Shown piece after piece: positions 60,728-64,000 of a DNA stretch of 64,000 nt. The stretch is from assembly GCA_028279375.1 (NCBI GenBank), contig JANQNW010000025.1:1-64000 (forward strand). The letters are read 5' to 3'. The position numbers were made by a program, and so were the translations under genes. The notes under the pieces were generated by a model. That model saw only the letters and a list, made by a program, of their open reading frames with translations, had not been told where the DNA came from and searched no databases. Numbering within the stretch: position 1 is the stretch's first letter; each line of letters starts with the position of its first letter. The DNA comes from Phycisphaerales bacterium (GTDB lineage Bacteria > Planctomycetota > Phycisphaerae > Phycisphaerales > UBA1924).

Positions 60728-63700
60728 ATGCGCACTCAGACTGCACGACCGCTGTCTCTACTCGTCGCCACATCGACGCTGACCCTCGGTCTCGCGAGCT
60801 GCGCCTCTACGTCGGAACCTGATTCCTCGATCCGGGCCGGCTCGGCGCCGGCGCCGCAGACCGTGCGAACCCAGACTGAGAACTCGTCGGCTGAAAGCGA
60901 GTCTGAGAACCAGGCGAGCGATGCATGGAGCGTCGACGATGCGCCAGGACCGAAGTTCGAAGTCGAGATCGACACCACAACGGGCACATGGCTCTCCCTT
61001 GATGTCAGCCCGGAGGGCGACGAGATCGTCTTCGACCTCCTCGGTGATATCTACATCATGCCCATTTATGGCGGCGAGGCCCGGGCGCTGACAGAGGGAG
61101 TCTCGTGGGACATGCAGCCCGTCTTCAGTCCGGACGGCAAGTACATCGCCTTCACGAGCGACCGCGCCGGCGGCGACAACATCTGGGTGATGGATCGCGA
61201 CGGCGAAAGTCCGCGCCAGGTGACGAAGGAGTCGTTCCGCCTCGTCTCGAGTCCGGCGTGGGATCCGAGCGGCGACTTCATCGTCGCGCGAAAGCACTTC
61301 ACCTCGAAGCGATCGCTCGGCGCCGGCGAATTGTGGCTCTACCACCGTACGGGTGGCGACGGCGTGCAGATGACGAAGCGCCCGACCGAGCAGAAAGATG
61401 TCGGCGAGCCCGCGTTCAGTCCGGACGGGAAGCACCTCTACTACAGCAGAGACATCACGCCCGGCCGGCAGTTTGAATACAACAAGGACTCGAATGGTCA
61501 GATCTACGCGATCGAGCGACTCGATCGCGAGACGGGCGAGGTTGATCGATTCGTGTCGGGTCCCGGCGGCGCTATCCGGCCCACACCGTCACCGGACGGC
61601 ACGCGCCTCGCGTTCGTTCGTCGCGTGCGCCACCAGTCCACGCTCTTCATCAAGGATCTCGAGACGGGCGAAGAGTGGCCGATCCATGACGCGCTCGAGC
61701 GCGACATGCAGGAAGCGTGGGCCATTCACGGTGTCTATCCGCATATGGCATGGACGCCCGATTCCGACTGGATCATCTTCTGGGCGAAGGGGCGTTTTCA
61801 TCGGATCAACGCTGACACCGGCGTGCTCGAGGATGTCCCATTCAGTGTGAAATCAACGCGCACTGTTCAGACGGCGCTTCGATTCCCGATAGAGGTCGCG
61901 CCGGACACCTTCGATGTGAAGATGCTTCGGTGGCCGCGCGTCTCTCCGGACGGGGCCCATGTCGTCTATCAGGCGCTTGGTCATCTGTACATCAAGGACC
62001 TTCCCGATGGCGAGCCCGAGCGGCTCACCAGTTCCAGAGATCATTTTGAGTTCTATCCGAGCTTCTCACGCGACGGCAGGCTCATCGTCTATACGACCTG
62101 GAGCGACTCGGAGCTCGGGTCCGTGCGCATCGCGTCAGTCGATGGATCGTGGAGCAAAGCGCTGACGACTGAGCCCGGCCACTACATCGAGCCGGTCTTC
62201 AGTCCGGACGGCGAGACAGTCGTCTTCCGGAAGATCGGCGGCGGCTGGCTTCGCTCACCCGCATGGTCAGAGCGTCAGGGCGTGTATGCGATCAGCGTCG
62301 ACGGGGGCGAGCCGCGACTTGTGACGAAGTCTGGTTCTCGCCCGCAGTTCGGCGCGTCAAATGATCGCGTCTTCTTCATGAAGGTGAAGCCGGAGGAACT
62401 CTCCGACACGCGATCGCTCGTCAGCATGAATCTCAATGGCAAGGACGAGCGCACGCACTACTCCAGCGGCTGGGCCCAGGACTACAGCATCTCGCCCAAT
62501 GGGCGCTGGGTCGCATGGCGCGAAGGGTGGAAGGCCTATCTGGCGCCCTTCGTACAAACGGGGCAGGCGATCACTATCTCCCCCTCGACGAAGGCGATTC
62601 CGGTCGCCCAGGCCTCCGAGCACCTCGGCGACTATCTGCATTGGGCGGGCGACAGCCGGGCGCTGCACTGGTCCATGGGACCTGAGCTCTTCACGCGCTC
62701 ATTGACGGATACTTTCGCGTTCCTCGACGGCGCCGGAGAAGAGCCGGCCGAACCGACCGCCGAGGGGATCAACATCAGCTTCCGCACTGAGGCGGACAAA
62801 CCATCGGGCACAATCGCGCTCGTCGGCGCGAGAATCGTGACGATGGTCGGCGATGAGGTGATCGAAGACGGAACGATCGTCGTCGAATCCAATCGGATCG
62901 TCGCGGTCGGCGAGAGAGGGACGGTGCGCGTGCCCGCGAATGCGCACCTTATCGACGTCTCAGGCCGCACGATAATTCCGGGGCTTGTCGATGTCCACGC
63001 GCACGGCGCTCAGGGCACGAACGGAATCATTCCGGAGCATAATTGGCTGCACTACGCGAGCATCGCGTTCGGCACTACGACCGTGCATGACCCGTCCAAT
63101 CACACACCGACGATCTTCGCGTCGAGCGAGATGTCGCGGGCCGGAGTCATCACCGCGCCGCGGACGTTCTCGACAGGCACGATCCTCTACGGGGCCAACG
63201 CGCCCGGTTACAAAGCCGACATCAACAGTCTCGACGATGCGCTCTTCCATCTGAATCGCATGAAGGCGGTCGGCGCATTTACAGTGAAGAGCTACAACCA
63301 GCCACGGCGCGACCAGCGTCAGCAGGTCGTCGAGGCGGCGCGTCAACTCGAGATGATGGTCGTTCCTGAGGGCGGATCGACCTTCCAGCACAACATGACG
63401 ATGGTGGTCGATGGCCACACCGGCGTGGAGCACAATCTGCCGGTGGAGCACATCTACGACGACGTGATCGACCTCTGGTCCGCGACTGAAGTCGGACACA
63501 CGCCGACCCTCGTCGTCGCGTATGGCGGCATATCCGGGGAGAACTACTGGTATCAGCACACCAATGTGTGGGAGAACGAGCGCCTGAATCGGTTCGTTCC
63601 TCGCCACATTGTCGACCCACGTTCTCGCCGTCGTGTCATGGCGCCGGAAGAGGAGTACAACCACATTCGCGCTGCCGAGGTGGAGAAGAAACTCTACGAC

Positions 63701-64000
63701 GTCGGTGTCACGGTGCACGTCGGGGCCCACGGGCAACTCGCCGGTCTCGCGGCGCACTGGGAGATCTGGATGCTCGAGCAGGGGGGCATGACAGAGCACG
63801 AAGCGCTGCGGTGCGCCACCATCTACGGCGCCCGTTATCTCGGCTTCGATGGCGACATCGGGTCGATCGAGATCGGCAAGCTGGCGGATCTGCTCGTGCT
63901 CTCCGAGAACCCGCTCGAGAACATCCGGGACACGGAGACGGTGGAGTTCACGATGCTCAATGGCCGTCTCTACGATGCCCGCACGATGAATCAGATCGGC
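60728..64000 (+). CDS. Exported TolB-propeller/amidohydrolase chimera, 3'-truncated by the window edge
   Basis: The frame is open from ATG 60728 to the last base, giving 1,091 codons, so the C-terminus lies beyond the window. A lipoprotein-type signal (LTLGLASC) is followed by a TolB-like beta-propeller over about residues 70-640, with repeats of PVFSPDGKYIAFTSDR form. From about 690 an amidohydrolase domain begins: IIPGLVDVHAHGAQG carries the metal-binding HxH, and GKLADLLVLSENPLENI is a typical late strand. Substrate and reaction are unknown. The fusion is a recurrent arrangement in secreted bacterial amidohydrolases. Confidence 0.9.
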   Translation, partial: MRTQTARPLSLLVATSTLTLGLASCASTSEPDSSIRAGSAPAPQTVRTQTENSSAESESENQASDAWSVDDAPGPKFEVEIDTTTGTWLSLDVSPEGDEIVFDLLGDIYIMPIYGGEARALTEGVSWDMQPVFSPDGKYIAFTSDRAGGDNIWVMDRDGESPRQVTKESFRLVSSPAWDPSGDFIVARKHFTSKRSLGAGELWLYHRTGGDGVQMTKRPTEQKDVGEPAFSPDGKHLYYSRDITPGRQFEYNKDSNGQIYAIERLDRETGEVDRFVSGPGGAIRPTPSPDGTRLAFVRRVRHQSTLFIKDLETGEEWPIHDALERDMQEAWAIHGVYPHMAWTPDSDWIIFWAKGRFHRINADTGVLEDVPFSVKSTRTVQTALRFPIEVAPDTFDVKMLRWPRVSPDGAHVVYQALGHLYIKDLPDGEPERLTSSRDHFEFYPSFSRDGRLIVYTTWSDSELGSVRIASVDGSWSKALTTEPGHYIEPVFSPDGETVVFRKIGGGWLRSPAWSERQGVYAISVDGGEPRLVTKSGSRPQFGASNDRVFFMKVKPEELSDTRSLVSMNLNGKDERTHYSSGWAQDYSISPNGRWVAWREGWKAYLAPFVQTGQAITISPSTKAIPVAQASEHLGDYLHWAGDSRALHWSMGPELFTRSLTDTFAFLDGAGEEPAEPTAEGINISFRTEADKPSGTIALVGARIVTMVGDEVIEDGTIVVESNRIVAVGERGTVRVPANAHLIDVSGRTIIPGLVDVHAHGAQGTNGIIPEHNWLHYASIAFGTTTVHDPSNHTPTIFASSEMSRAGVITAPRTFSTGTILYGANAPGYKADINSLDDALFHLNRMKAVGAFTVKSYNQPRRDQRQQVVEAARQLEMMVVPEGGSTFQHNMTMVVDGHTGVEHNLPVEHIYDDVIDLWSATEVGHTPTLVVAYGGISGENYWYQHTNVWENERLNRFVPRHIVDPRSRRRVMAPEEEYNHIRAAEVEKKLYDVGVTVHVGAHGQLAGLAAHWEIWMLEQGGMTEHEALRCATIYGARYLGFDGDIGSIEIGKLADLLVLSENPLENIRDTETVEFTMLNGRLYDARTMNQIG

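Noticed and set aside
1-64000. tRNA, rRNA, tmRNA, RNase P RNA, CRISPR arrays, insertion sequences, phage genes and attachment sites.
   Set aside because: I searched the gaps for tRNA T-loop sequences, regular spaced repeats and transposase or integrase motifs and found none.

Overview
The window is a high-GC chromosomal segment of a bacterium that is most probably a planctomycete, close to Phycisphaerae. Four secreted enzymes end in the same short calcium-loop tail finishing W-G-P-(x)-C-P, which is the planctomycetal GC-type dockerin. Two ECF sigma factors sit directly upstream of serine/threonine kinases carrying TPR arrays. A C-x2-C zinc-ribbon membrane protein, a VPSPG sorting-tail protein and large secreted beta-propeller proteins also fit that group. 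I see no rRNA, tRNA, CRISPR array, phage or insertion sequence. The region reads as stable chromosome with a rich envelope and secretome content. The first and last genes are cut by the window edges.

Layout. 1-4.3 kb holds three tandem flagellin genes. The first lacks its 5' end, the second is complete, and the third is a shrunken paralogue that kept the middle domain but lost most of the D0/D1 helices. 4.3-8.5 kb holds pgi, hpt, a CDGSH Fe-S protein, a MoxR ATPase and a zinc-ribbon membrane protein. 8.5-11.2 kb holds a TonB-like protein, a thioredoxin-TPR protein and ExbD. 11.3-17.3 kb holds moaA, a 1,096-residue BNR/sortilin-type propeller protein, a K+-channel-like protein and a YigZ protein. 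17.4-24.3 kb holds an RND efflux pair and a secreted M14 carboxypeptidase. 24.3-29.5 kb holds a DUF899 protein, dinB with a pentaheme cytochrome c, a 1-Cys peroxiredoxin and an ArsM-like methyltransferase. 29.5-32.9 kb is the first sigma/kinase module, followed by about 700 bp without a convincing gene. 33.6-35.9 kb holds lipoprotein MsrB, a PepSY protein and a porin. 35.9-44.4 kb is a full cbb3 oxidase operon (ccoNO fusion, ccoQ, ccoP, ccoG, fixH, a SafE-like protein, ccoI, ccoS). 44.8-52.7 kb holds a secreted deiminase, two RecQ-type helicases, a P-domain protein, an ATP-grasp protein and a flavoprotein. 52.9-60.6 kb holds a serine hydrolase with tandem-repeat domains, the second sigma/kinase module (kinase with a zinc anti-sigma motif), a PEP-CTERM-like protein and an HtrA protease. 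From 60.7 kb a TolB-propeller/amidohydrolase chimera runs off the end.

How the genes fit together. The oxidase operon is self-contained: structural subunits, then copper delivery and assembly factors, in one overlapping transcript. The two sigma/kinase pairs look like independent one-locus signalling systems. The dockerin-tailed enzymes suggest a shared way of retaining exported hydrolases. Many genes lack a Shine-Dalgarno sequence and have a TATACT/TATGCT-like hexamer 6-11 nt before the start codon, which suggests common leaderless or near-leaderless transcripts.

Limits. All assignments come from reading motifs and translations by eye. No database search, fold prediction or promoter mapping was run.
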